From assembly GCA_033439765.1 (NCBI GenBank), contig JAULSN010000001.1, forward strand, positions 4,092,001 to 4,156,000: 64,000 bases of DNA, given 5' to 3'. This stretch comes from Lasiosphaeria ovina (Eukaryota > Ascomycota > Sordariomycetes > Sordariales > Lasiosphaeriaceae). The notes beneath the pieces are model-generated. The model was given only the letters and a program-made list of their open reading frames with translations, did not search any database and had not been told where the DNA came from. Shown here in pieces: positions 1-10,083 of this stretch (position 1 is the stretch's first letter; the number at the start of each line of letters is the position of its first letter). The translations under genes were made by a program, and so were the position numbers.

Positions 1-2
1 GT

Positions 3-668
3 TTAGGCTCACCATTCGGAGCGAGGAGTTATGGACCCAGCTCTTCAGGGTCTCTTGCTGCAGCACTCGGGTTAAGCACCCCTATGCCGCGCCGACTGAC
101 GCATACTGTTGGGCCTCGCCGCACCCTCCAGTCGCCTGTCCGTCTCAGCCGCCCGGGTACACAAAAGCGCCGAAACACGCAAAGTAGCGAGCCTCGCAAG
201 AGACCTACTATTGGCGCTGATTTGTGGTGTGATCCTAACGTCCGCGCCCGTGCTCCATTCGAGGTTGCCCCTACTCCGGAATTTCGGTCCACGGACTCGA
301 ACCAGCACGACGATCTCTTTATACCAAGGACAGCGGTGGAGCCTCCATTGGCGTCTTCAGCAACCGTGGTAGACGCTGGGTTGCAGGCCGCAGCGCCGGG
401 TTTGGCTCCTCCCCGGCTTGGCTCGCCCTTTTCAGCCTCGGTCTCAACTTCGAGCTTCAGCTTTCCGAACCGGCTTCATCGAATGCATCAAGCCGGCAGC
501 GTCGATCTGGGGATGCTCGGTCGACCATTTGCAACGGTTCAGCAAACTACAGAGCCAAGCGCACCCCAGACGCGTCCCAGCCTGGCTGGTCGCCTAGCTT
601 ACATCGACCAACGCCTCAAGGAGCTCCGCAACCGCGAGGCTCGTCCCCGCTCCGAGTCTCCCTTGTAA
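3..668 (+). CDS. 3' end of an unrecognised Ser/Pro-rich protein, cut by window edge
   Basis: The frame is open from the first complete codon at base 3 to a TAA at 666-668, giving at least 221 residues with no forced start, so this is probably the last exon of a gene lying to the left. An in-frame ATG at 84 is available but nothing favours it. The protein is rich in Ser, Pro, Arg and Ala, looks disordered, and ends in a short helical charged stretch (IDQRLKELRNREARPR). I recognise no domain. The frame stays open while the other frames on the strand break repeatedly after base 400. What is seen: an open frame reaching the edge. What is inferred: that it is a real C-terminus. It could still be a chance GC-rich open frame. 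Confidence 0.55.
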   Translation, partial: LGSPFGARSYGPSSSGSLAAALGLSTPMPRRLTHTVGPRRTLQSPVRLSRPGTQKRRNTQSSEPRKRPTIGADLWCDPNVRARAPFEVAPTPEFRSTDSNQHDDLFIPRTAVEPPLASSATVVDAGLQAAAPGLAPPRLGSPFSASVSTSSFSFPNRLHRMHQAGSVDLGMLGRPFATVQQTTEPSAPQTRPSLAGRLAYIDQRLKELRNREARPRSESPL

Positions 669-1785
669 CAACACTATTCAGCATCTTAATTTGGCTATTT
701 TCGAGTAGTGCCTGTTTCCCCTGTTTCTCTTCATTCTGCTATACATAATTCTAGCATTTTATGCTTGCTTTCACCTTTGTTTTCCTTCATTTCCTCTTTA
801 TTCTGGCGTTTGGAGTTTTATGATCTTCACGACCTCACGTGGATCAAGCGTGACGGAAGGCATGAGCTTGATCTTGATGAAAGTAGCAAGGAAATACCCC
901 GCTGATGGACTGAACATAGAAAGTTTGATTGCTGTTCATATCTCGGTGGGCAGGGGTGAATTTTGTCGTCGCTTTTGAGGCTGCGTTGTAGGAGATTTTG
1001 TCAGTTTCTTTTGGACCTCGGGTTTCGCATAGTACGGCCGGATTCTTTAACGAAAAGTTTTACGATGATACGACGGGACGGACTGGATCGGCTTGGATCG
1101 ATTGGCTATTTTAGTCGTCGAAGCCGTGGCCCCCGATAAGCAACATACAGATTGGCTTTTGGGCTCTGGATAGATTGGAGGTTGTTGGCCACTCAAGACA
1201 AAAGCCCGCTCTTATATTTGATGACAATCATGATGGTGGATGCTACGTCGCATCTGGGGAGATGGGATGGGGTAGTTAACGAGTATATATAACTTTAAAT
1301 TTAGATGGGACGAAAACCATAATGTTCTATCTGGGCTTTTCTTCCATTGCTCTGGTTGTCTTGCCTTGGGTAAGAGGATTACGGTTATTTCACGCGAATC
1401 CAAGACAACCCTGATTATTCTGTCGGTATCCGTATACAGAACACACAACCAAAAGCTACGCGAGGTAAGGTACTTGGCACGCACCCTTGGGAACCTAAAG
1501 CATGTGCAATTGGCAAGGCACGCAAGCATTGGATAGTTGCTGGTGGCTTGCCGCATCTTGCCGCTCGACCGTTGAATCCCCGGATTTCCGGAGAAGCATG
1601 GGAACCTGTAGGTGCGGGAGTGGGGGCGAAGCGGGAGTCGATGGGGCATAACGGAGCACTGCTGCACCCTGTAGTCATTGGACTGGCCACTCAACGACTC
1701 GCGTTTTTGTTTGTAGACTTTTGACTTCCCAAACCCCCCCGGACCCGCCGCCCTTTTCCTCGTCTACCTTACCAATGCTGTCGCC
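669..1785. other. Intergenic spacer, no gene seen
   Basis: The first part (about 669-900) is T-rich and is probably the 3' UTR of the left-edge gene. The remainder has only short, mutually overlapping frames. A TATATATAA stretch lies near 1284. Just before the next gene an ATG at 1775 opens a five-codon upstream frame (stop 1790-1792) that overlaps the Per1 start at 1786. Confidence 0.5.
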
Positions 1786-3109
1786 ATGTTGATAGTTTCT
1801 TGGGGGAGGAGGCGAGCGTACGCGCCACACGCGACCTTTGGGCCGCTGGTGGTGCTGGTGCTCTGCTGTCTCTTGTTCAGCAACCCTGTGGCTGCTTCAG
1901 CCGGCGACCGCCTTCCCGAGTTCCGCCAGTGCGTCGAGGTTCGTTCCTGTGCTGTGGTACCCACAAAAGACACTAGCCTGTCCGTCTGGTGTTGAAGACA
2001 AGTACGGGAAGTGAACACAATCTCTGACGTTTTGCTCCTGGGTCTCGCCGCCGCAGATATGTGAACGCGAGAACTGCGGTCCTGATACCGAGCACCACAC
2101 TCCCATCCGTATGTTCACAACTCCTTTCTTCCCAGCCGATCGCGCAACGAACGTTTTGGCGCTCAGAGTTAACGTCGCCTTTAACCCGCAGCCCTCCTCC
2201 ACCGACTGCTCTTCTGGACCTGCCCGGCCGAATGCGACTACACATGCCAGCACATCGTGACGGCGCGGCGCCAGGCCGCCGACCCGCCGCTGCCCGTGGT
2301 GCAGTTCCACGGCAAGTGGCCCTTCCACCGATGGCTGGGAATGCAGGAGCCGTTCAGCGTCATCTTCTCGGCGGGCAACTTCGCCGCGCACTACAACGGG
2401 CTGCACAGCAAGGTGCTCGCGAAAATCCCCGCGACGTACCCGATGCGGCGCTTCTACGTGGCGCTGGCCTGGATCGGCATGGTAACGTGGCTTTTCAGCA
2501 TGGTTTTCCACATGCGCGACTTTGTCGCTACGGAGCAGCTTGACTACTTCGCCGCCGGAGCATCGGTGCTCTACGGCCTGTACTACGCGCCTGTGCGCCT
2601 TTTCCACCTCGACCGTCCGGCGCAACGGCCGGTGTTGCGCGTCTGGACGGCCCTCTGCGCCGGTCTCTATCTCGCCCACGTCGCCTACTTGCGCCTCTGG
2701 AGATGGGACTACACGTACAACATGACGGCCAACGTGGCCTGCGGCGTCATCCAAAACGCACTGTGGAGCTGGTTTAGCTACAATCGCTACCGCCGGAACC
2801 ACTTGGCCTGGGCCACCTGGCCCGGCATCGTCGTCGCCTGGATCCTCATTGCTATGAGCCTCGAGCTGCTCGACTTTCCCCCCCTCTGGGGCGCCATCGA
2901 CGCTCACAGTCTGTGGCATCTGGGTACTATCGCGCCGACGGTGCTGTGGTATAAGTGCGTCCCCCGTTTGCTTACCTCTCAGTTTAGAGGCGACATGAGA
3001 ACGTCTTCATGCTTTACGTCAGGATTTAGCTGACACTATTCGCACTTGTAGCTTTCTAGTCAGGGATGCACACGATGAATTGTCCAGCGCCGAAAGACTC
3101 AAGGACTGA
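1786..3109 (+). CDS. PER1: Per1/PGAP3-family GPI-anchor lipid-remodelling protein
   Basis: ER membrane protein of the Per1 (PGAP3) family, which removes an acyl chain from the GPI anchor (phospholipase A2-type step) before ER exit of GPI proteins. My model has four exons, 1786-1938, 2057-2108, 2192-2954 and 3052-3109, encoding 341 residues with all phases agreeing. Residues 1-39 form a signal peptide. A luminal Cys-rich segment follows (FRQCVEICERENC, then FWTCPAECDYTCQH), typical of the family. The rest carries about seven membrane spans with the conserved NFAAHYNGL and HSLWHLGTI regions. The last exon gives FLVRDAHDELSSAERLKD, matching family C-termini. An alternative last exon via an acceptor at 3251-3253 would end in unrelated residues and is less likely. 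Retention of intron 3 would also read on to about 3033. The family assignment is firm and the splice sites are inferred. Confidence 0.93.
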
Positions 3110-3390
3110 AGGCATAAAGGGATTTTATGATTAGTTGGGCAGACTTCACTCTGCTTTTTTCTGCGCACTATTTTCATACCAACCTTTAGTTTGTTGCCTA
3201 GTCGCTGTGTATACGAGTGGCGAGGCTCTAATTACATGTGTCTTTGAATGCAGTGAGCCACTCTTCTTTAGAAACCACCCGCTGTGGAGGAGGTAGCAGA
3301 GAGGGCTTCGGGGGAATGGTTCTGCTCTACGCTTGTCTTATACACCTATTATACTGACGTCTCATTGTTAACACCAGAATATCCAATGCG

Positions 3391-3957
3391 TTACCGTGAC
3401 CCCAGAACCTCTTCCCTCAGTATACCAAAAATGCGAATATCAAACGGCTTGCCGTTCTTGAACCCGGCCTTACGCCGGCTGCCCTCGAGCACATAGCCCG
3501 CTTTCGTGAGCACGCGCGCGCTGGCGTCGTTGTCCCCGAACACGCATGCCTCTATCCGCTGCACCGGCCCTCCAGCAGCAGCAGCAGGCGCCTCGGTGGC
3601 GATGCCCCGGCCCCAGACGTCCCGCCCGAGCCAGTAGCCCACCTCGAGTGTGCGGCTCTCGACATCCGCCAGCCGCTTGAGGCCGATGCCTCCACACACT
3701 GTCGTCGTCCCGGCGTGATCCGGAGGCGTGCAGATGGCAAAGTTCAGCGGCGGGTCCTCGGCCGGAGCGATCCCGATCCACCGCTCCGCGTTCGCCAACC
3801 CGTACGGCGCCGGGTACGCGTCGCGCATCCGCCGCGCGATCGCCGGGTCTTCGGCTGCTGCTTGCAGCGCGGCCGCGTCCGACGCGACGGACGGCAGCGC
3901 GAGAGTGTTAGGATTGGAGGTCCGGGCTGCTGCGGGGCGGGATTGCCATGATGTAGG
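3391..3957 (-). CDS. GNAT-family N-acetyltransferase (RimJ/RimL-like), start unresolved
   Basis: Acetyl-CoA-dependent N-acetyltransferase of the RimJ/RimL type. The region PAIARRMRDAYPAPY aligns with the family N-terminus, YWLGRDVWGRGIATEA carries the acetyl-CoA binding motif (R-x-x-G-x-G/A), and NDASARVLTKAGYVLEGSRR is the conserved C-terminal block. The first in-frame ATG (3828) would cut off family-conserved sequence, and the open frame runs upstream to 3960. One possible complete model adds a 15-nt exon at 4021-4035 (MEKRI) joined by a 63-nt intron (GTGAGC donor, weak AAG acceptor), giving 193 residues. That is speculative. Between GIATEA and RIEACV the protein has a short Ala/Gly stretch encoded by GCT repeats where relatives have a longer helix, so a small deletion or decay is possible. 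Substrate unknown. Confidence 0.62.
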   Translation of the reverse strand, partial: PTSWQSRPAAARTSNPNTLALPSVASDAAALQAAAEDPAIARRMRDAYPAPYGLANAERWIGIAPAEDPPLNFAICTPPDHAGTTTVCGGIGLKRLADVESRTLEVGYWLGRDVWGRGIATEAPAAAAGGPVQRIEACVFGDNDASARVLTKAGYVLEGSRRKAGFKNGKPFDIRIFGILREEVLGSR

Positions 3958-5405
3958 CTTTTATTCCTTGGTTTTTTTCTTGTCCTGCGTGTATTGAGAG
4001 GAGGACTGTTATGTGCTCACAATTCTTTTCTCCATCCGAGTGGTAAGTGGGTGGGTAGATAGAGGGCTGTTGTCTGCGTCGGAGCAAAGCTATGAGACTT
4101 TTCTTGCCTAATATATAGAGCTGGCCATCTAGTCTACGGAAACCTGGGGTGAATCATTGATTGAGTGACTCGCAGCAAACTCGAGTATCTTCGGATGGAA
4201 AGGCCCCCCCGTTGGGGCGTGTCAGGCACAGCGGTGGTAGTCTGCAGCGTTGAAAGGCGGCGGACGTTTCAATCGTGGCAGTGCTCGCCCGGCTGGGCAA
4301 GGGACAAGGGGCGGAGACACCGAGTTTGAAGACTTCAGATGGCACCCCGTCTCCGTGCCTCAAAGGTTGGGCATCTCGTGTAGAGAGGTGGCAAAGCAAT
4401 GAAGTGGTTTGGGAAGTCCTTTCACCAGAAATATGAAATGCAAATATTTTATGTCAAGAATTAGGGAGAAGATTGTGAAAAGAAAAGGAACTACATGTGA
4501 AGAGAGAGAGGCCTTGGAGTCATGAAATAATCGAGCAGCTCTGTATAGCTTGTCGGAAATTCTTCTCCGGGTGTAATTTTTCGTACATATATATTACGGT
4601 TTCAATTAGTTGAAACTGCTCAATCCAGCTTGTGAGCCCGCTGCCATGCCAAGCGGCTCTGTCGGGATTTCCCCGTGTTCGCTCAGGATACCAAATTTCA
4701 AACAATCAATGGAATATACTCCAATTCCTGAATGTTTGTTGGCGTGGTACCTTGGTAGATACTTACAAATAGGAAAGATCACAGTAAATATGCCGGCTAG
4801 GAAAAGCCTTTAATAGGTATTTCTAGGATAGAGAAAGGCCTCCAAGATTATAAAATAGGGATTCCAATAGCTTTTACCTCCTCGGCGAAAATCCTTCAGG
4901 GCGAGCCTTACGTTATTAAGCCTTTCAAATCTTGGAGAGTCCCCCACTAACAAACATTTAGGGATTGGGGTGTAAGGCTGAAGTCGAGACCTTGGTGTGG
5001 GTCAGCAGAAGCATATGGTCAGTGCACCAAGCCAGTAGCTCCGGAGGACCAATCGCAGGACCGTATAGCGGACATTTTTCGCCAACAGTGCATTGTGAGA
5101 TCCGCGTGGGTCCTGTTAGGTGGCCTTAACTTTTTGAAGCTGATGCATCCGTGTCGAATGTTTAAGCTGTCGTGGCCGGCACTGAGGCTCGTTGAAAGTG
5201 GCACACCTTGCTTTTTGATCAATTGATGCCGCTCATTACACAATTCAAATCCCCAGTTGCAATTGCACACCAGAATCCCCCGCCGCATATTTTGCACCAC
5301 ACAACAAAGGGTGATCCGCCCCTTGCTTAACGGGGCCCCGCGGCGTGGAACCGTGACAACCGAACCAATCCTCGGAATCCAGCGTTCCTGAGCTGCGACA
5401 GCAAG
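3958..5405. other. Intergenic spacer containing MITE copy A
   Basis: Apart from the inverted-repeat element at 4719-4972 I see no gene. The AT-richer part is about 4430-4900. The segment 4975-5405 is the presumed 5' region of the ERV46 gene. Short frames on both strands show no recognisable protein. Confidence 0.5.
4719..4972. mobile_element. MITE-like TIR element, copy A (254 bp)
   Basis: Terminal inverted repeats of about 25 bp are seen directly: the left end reads CTCCAATTCCTGAATGTTTG and the reverse complement of the right end reads CCCCAATCCCTAAATGTTTG, followed by TTGG/TTAG. TA dinucleotides flank both ends (4717-4718 and 4973-4974), as for Tc1/mariner/pogo-type TA insertion. The interior has no open frame. 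Reverse-complemented, the whole element aligns end to end with the element at 25494-25749. This is a non-autonomous DNA transposon by structure. The transposase family is not determined from this window. Confidence 0.82.
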
Positions 5406-6919
5406 ATGCCTCCAAAATCGAGATTCACGAGGCTCGACGCCTTTACGAAAACCGTCGAAGACGCGAGAGTCCGAACCACCTCTGGCGGCGTCGTCACCAT
5501 AGTCTCGCTGATTGTGGTCTTGTTCCTTTCCTGGGGAGAATGGGCCGACTACAGGAGGGTGGTCATACATCCAGAGTTGATCGTGGACAAAGGCAGAGGT
5601 ACGCGCGCGTGCAAGCTCGATGCGCTTCTCGAAGCTGACAATGCGACTTGCGACAGGCGAGAGAATGGAGATCCACCTCAACATTAGCTTCCCTCGAGTC
5701 CCCTGTGAGCTGCTCACCCTGGATGTCATGGACGTCTCCGGAGAGCAGCAGCATGGAGTCCAACACGGCGTCAAGAAGACGAGGCTGCGGCCCCAAAGTG
5801 AAGGGGGCGGTGTCATTGAGTCGAAAGACCTGAGTCTGTACGTTGGAAATACGAAGCAAGTCCTTGTTGGAAGGTCTTGTCAGACTAACGTAAAGTGCAG
5901 ACATGCCGCCGACGAGGCAGCGGCTCATCTCGACCCCGCGTATTGCGGACCCTGCTACGGAGCGATAGCGCCGGCTCATGCGGCCAAGGCCGGGTGCTGC
6001 AATACTTGCGAAGAGGTCAGGGAGGCATATGCTCAGGCGTCGTGGGCCTTCGGTAAGGGCGAGGGCGTCGAGCAGTGCGAGCGCGAGCACTACGCCGAGC
6101 GGCTGGACGAGCAGAGGCAAGAGGGCTGCCGCATCGAAGGCGGCCTGCGCGTGAACAAGGTCATCGGAAACTTCCACATCGCCCCGGGCAGGAGCTTCAG
6201 CAACGGCAACATGCACGTGCACGACCTGAAGAACTACCGCGAGACCACCACACAGCATTCGTTTACCCACGAAATCCACAGTCTGCGCTTCGGCCCGCAG
6301 CTTCCTGCAGACTTTGGGAAGAAGCTGGGAAACAAGAACATGCCCTGGACGGACCACCACTCGAACCCGCTCGACGGCATGAAGCAGGAGACGGACGCCG
6401 CCGAGTTCAACTTTATGTACTTTATCAAGATCGTGCCGACTTCGTATCTCCCTCTCGGATGGGAAAAGAAGTACTCGGCTTACCGAGAGAACCACGCCGC
6501 CGAACTCGGCGAATTCGGCCAGTCGCCAGACGGGACTCTTGAAACGCACCAATATTCCGTCACAAGCCACAAGCGAAGCCTTCTGGGCGGCGACGACGCT
6601 GCCGAGGGTCACCAGGAGCGCGAGCACGCCCATGGCGGCATTCCGGGCGTTTTCTTCTCCTATGTAAGTGAAAACTACATTGCTCGCAGACTAGATTTCT
6701 GCACTCTTTGTTCGCACAAGTACCGAGTTAACCTTGAAACCTCAGGATATCTCACCCATGAAAGTTGTCAACCGAGAAGAGCGGCCCAAGTCATTCTTGG
6801 GCTTTGTGGCCGGCCTCTGCGCCATTGTCGGCGGTACCCTGACCGTAGCTGCCGCGGTCGATCGTGGGCTGTTTGAGGGAACTACCCGTTTGAAGAAAAT
6901 GAGGTCGAAGGATCTCTAA
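5406..6919 (+). CDS. ERV46: Erv46/ERGIC3-type ER-Golgi cargo receptor subunit
   Basis: COPII vesicle membrane protein that, with Erv41, cycles between ER and Golgi and retrieves escaped ER proteins. Four exons (5406-5598, 5657-5837, 5901-6663, 6746-6919) give 436 residues, the usual family size. The N-terminal MPPKSRFTRLDAFTKTVEDA block precedes TM1 (about residues 30-50). The luminal domain holds the family Cys cluster YCGPCYGA and GCCNTCEEVREAYA, then the conserved NFHIAPGRSF region and TDHHSNPLDG. A second membrane span (FVAGLCAIVGGTLTVAAAV) lies near the C-terminus, leaving a short cytosolic tail with a KK pair. Exon junctions rebuild family sequence (GERMEIHL, LSLHAADEA, FFSYDISPM). Confidence in identity is high. 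Confidence 0.95.
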
Positions 6920-9900
6920 AATATATCTCGCTGTACTATATACGCTCGCTTATTTTTTTTTGTCTCCTTTCTTCGTATTTTTGTGGGTTGGTTGCTCAGG
7001 CTGGCGGTCTTGGACGCCGTTGCCTAGGTTAAACGTAGATGCATCGGCAGAGGAGTTACGGCTTATTTAGGAAACGAGGGAAAACAGGGTGCGATACCCT
7101 CAACTCTGGCTTGGTTCTCTCTCTCAGCTTGCTGATCCGCGTGTGTGTATAGCGTTGTTGTCGATATAAAGGCTATATATACTATGCCCGCTACCAAGTG
7201 CTGCAGTTTGTGGCGCCGTGGTGAAGATGCAGCCCAATTTGGATTCCTTCATTTCCCAGAATACCTATTCCGTAAATTGGCACATAACGAAAATAACAAC
7301 AATAAAAACAACCAGGCGCGACTCCGACTGCATGAACATGTGGCTGCGGTTATTGCACATGTACGTAATAAATACTACGGAGCATATACCTAAGGTAGGC
7401 AAGGTATTCACGTTTAGCGATATGCGTGCACCAGCCTAGGAACGTAAGGTGCTTGGGAGTCGCATGCCTACCTAGATACCTTACATTGTATGTAACTGAG
7501 AGTTGGAAAACGGGGTGTTGAAGCCGAAGTCATAATGTTTTATATACCACAACAATCATTGACGATGGCCATTACGTACCTAATTGGTAGATGCAAGTGG
7601 AAGGAGAGTCTTGGATGTTGTCCGTTTCTTCTTTCAAGCTTTCTCACGGACGGAGTGGAGACCGACCGGACGGAGGCGGTCCGCGACGTGGTGGGGCATT
7701 GGTTCGAGCGCGGCAGCAGGACCCTTTGAAAGAGATTGACCTGCAAAGCACGGTAGCACATGCAGGTCCCCCATGATCCACCTGCAACAGCCCAACTATC
7801 GTGGAGAACCCCTGCTGGGGCCGGCTGCTTGTCTTGTCACAAAATTGCGCAACATCCGCTTGGGCTGTGGAGAGGCTACTTATTGGTTTGGCGTCGAACA
7901 CAATTCGAGAGGCGCCAGCTTGCACGACACGGCCTGAACGCGACACAATTGCCCGAAATGTCCACGTGTGCCTAACAGAGAGACAAGGCGTTTGCCAGGC
8001 TGCTAAAAAAGTCAGAGTGGGTGACGCATCTGGACGTTCAAGAGGCGATCCGCCATCACCATTGGTCGAATTCTGATTGAAATAATTTCCAAAAAGAAAA
8101 AAAGGTTGAGCTCTGTATGAGGCGAAAAACGCGCCGAGTCACCTTAGCTAGGTAGGTAATGAAACGACATGTTCGCTGACAACCTCTAGCAAAACATGCC
8201 GATGGAAGGCTTCCCCTCTCTCTTTTACTGAAACCATACGTAACAGACACAGTAGCATGCGGATGGAGCCGATTCTTAATCCTGGAAAAGCCGGATTCTA
8301 GCCGAAGGAGCCTCTCCCACGCCCGTTGCCAGGCTCATCTTTTTCGGATACAAGACCTCGTATCTACTGCCCGAAAGGACTGCTGAAAACTCTTGGCCTC
8401 CGTGCAGGCGGCAATGTTTTGAGGCACGGGAGTGTCCAGCCTAGCCTTGGTTTGCATCCTGAGCTCGAAAACCTCGACGAGTTGGTGGTAAGCCGGGGGC
8501 ACGCGTGTGGCACGGAGGCGGCGATGAGTGAGGCCAGGCTTCCGATTACAGGGAATGGGAGGCACCTTGGCTGCCGCAGTCGGGCCCAGGCTGCGGCGCA
8601 TCCGCCCAGTCAGACGTGTATGTAAGTACACCTCCTCATCAGTGAGCAGTTGTTGTTCATGAGGTTGCAATTGCTTCTCGGCTTCATAGCAAGGTCTCAT
8701 TAGGTATGGGCCCGAATGAGTAGAACACCATCTCAGGTAGGTATCAAGGTAGGTTAGGCGTCAATTGATGCCGACTGATTTGAAAGTTGATAACATGCTC
8801 CGTTTTTGGTGGGCGGATCGGGGCTTTTGGGTTCATGGTTCTAGGTCATAGGTCAGAAAGCAATTGAATCCTTATGGAAGATGGAGTTTACATACTTCAT
8901 GTTGGTGGGTTGTTGGCGAGTTGGTCGCGGCCAGGAAGCCAAGCGATGGATTGGCTGCGGCGGGATGGACCTGGGGGGCCCGGGCGGGCCCTTTTCGACG
9001 ATCCATCCACGAGATGGGAGAATTCTGGAAAAGGGGAAAAGGCGAGCGGGTGCCCCTGGCCTGGGCCTGCAGGGAAACCGCAGCACCGTTTACGCCGTCC
9101 GTCAGCGCACAGACCAGCCTGGACGCCCTAGCGTAATTCGTCTTTGGGAGCTCTACAGTGGACCGTTCTCTTTGGGCGCTGGCAATTCAAGAGACCCACC
9201 GGTTGGCAAAACCGTCGCCCGATGTGCCCGCACCCACCCCTGTTGCAGAGACCCCAAGGCCCGCTTGATGACGGGCACTCCCCTGTTTCCCCCCTTCCTC
9301 GGCCAAACGCGCGACGCTTCCCCAGTGTTTCTTGATCCGTTTTCTGTTTTGTGAAGGCGGCATGGTCATTCTAGCTCGCCTGGCATTAATTCGACCCGAC
9401 TCTCGTTGGCCTTCATTTCTCAAACCATATTCCCAAGACGCCAATTCGCTCGTCCGATTACCCATTCGCTGTGCGCCGTCCATGTGTCCAGACTGAAGTG
9501 GCTTGCTTGCTGTCGTGGATTCGCCTCCCGACATAAAAAACTGGCTCTGTGCCCCCGACGTTGATGCGCGGCGTTTCTTCGCGGCAAAACCTGCTTTGAC
9601 GTTGAAACAGACAACTCTCGCCTACGACGCCTTAGCAAAATCGCCAGAGTTTCGAGCTGAATCAGGATATCGATCACCGTGGGCAATTTATCCGCGCCTT
9701 TCAGTCCTCGATCCTGGCGCGGGCGGCATTCCTTCACGCTCGATCTCGCATGCTTTCTTCGTCGCACGCCACCATTCTTTCTCGCTCGACTCCCGTCCCG
9801 TCTGTCATCGTTTGACTTGACCTCATACTTTATGCGCTCCCGATAAGCTCGACTCGCATCCAGGCTGTTGTAGTCGCCATACCGCTGTTGTCATTTTCGC

Positions 9901-10083
9901 CTCTGACGTCTTCGCCGAGCTGATCGCGCTACACCTTCCACGCGAAGGTTCGCCGCCGACCCTCGCATTCCACGGAGCGAAGATTTTGTCGCCGCGACTC
10001 GAAATCCACCGGCTTTCGACATCGCATCACCAGCTGTAGCGCATGGGAAGTCTGAGGTAGCGCTCGGGAGCATATCCGTCACA
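6920..10083. other. 3.2-kb spacer, no gene seen
   Basis: I see no recognisable gene on either strand. Frames near 7540-7950, 8326-8700 and 8853-9354 are short, overlap each other on both strands and carry no family signature. Notable sequence: AGGTAGGTA-type motifs at 8148-8160 and 8735-8758. The pyrimidine-rich stretch from about 9360 to 10083 is probably the promoter and long 5' UTR of the Sel1-repeat gene. Confidence 0.5.

Noticed and set aside
1897..2919. 340-residue open frame antisense to Per1
   Set aside because: Lies over the main Per1 exons and reads as Arg/Val/Glu-rich noise; the sense strand carries conserved motifs.
3254..3300. Alternative last exon for Per1 after the CAG at 3251-3253
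   Set aside because: Gives an unrelated 14-residue tail, whereas the TAG acceptor at 3049-3051 restores the family C-terminus.
5563..6633. 356-residue open frame antisense to Erv46
   Set aside because: Composition shadow of the Erv46 exons, with no recognisable domain.
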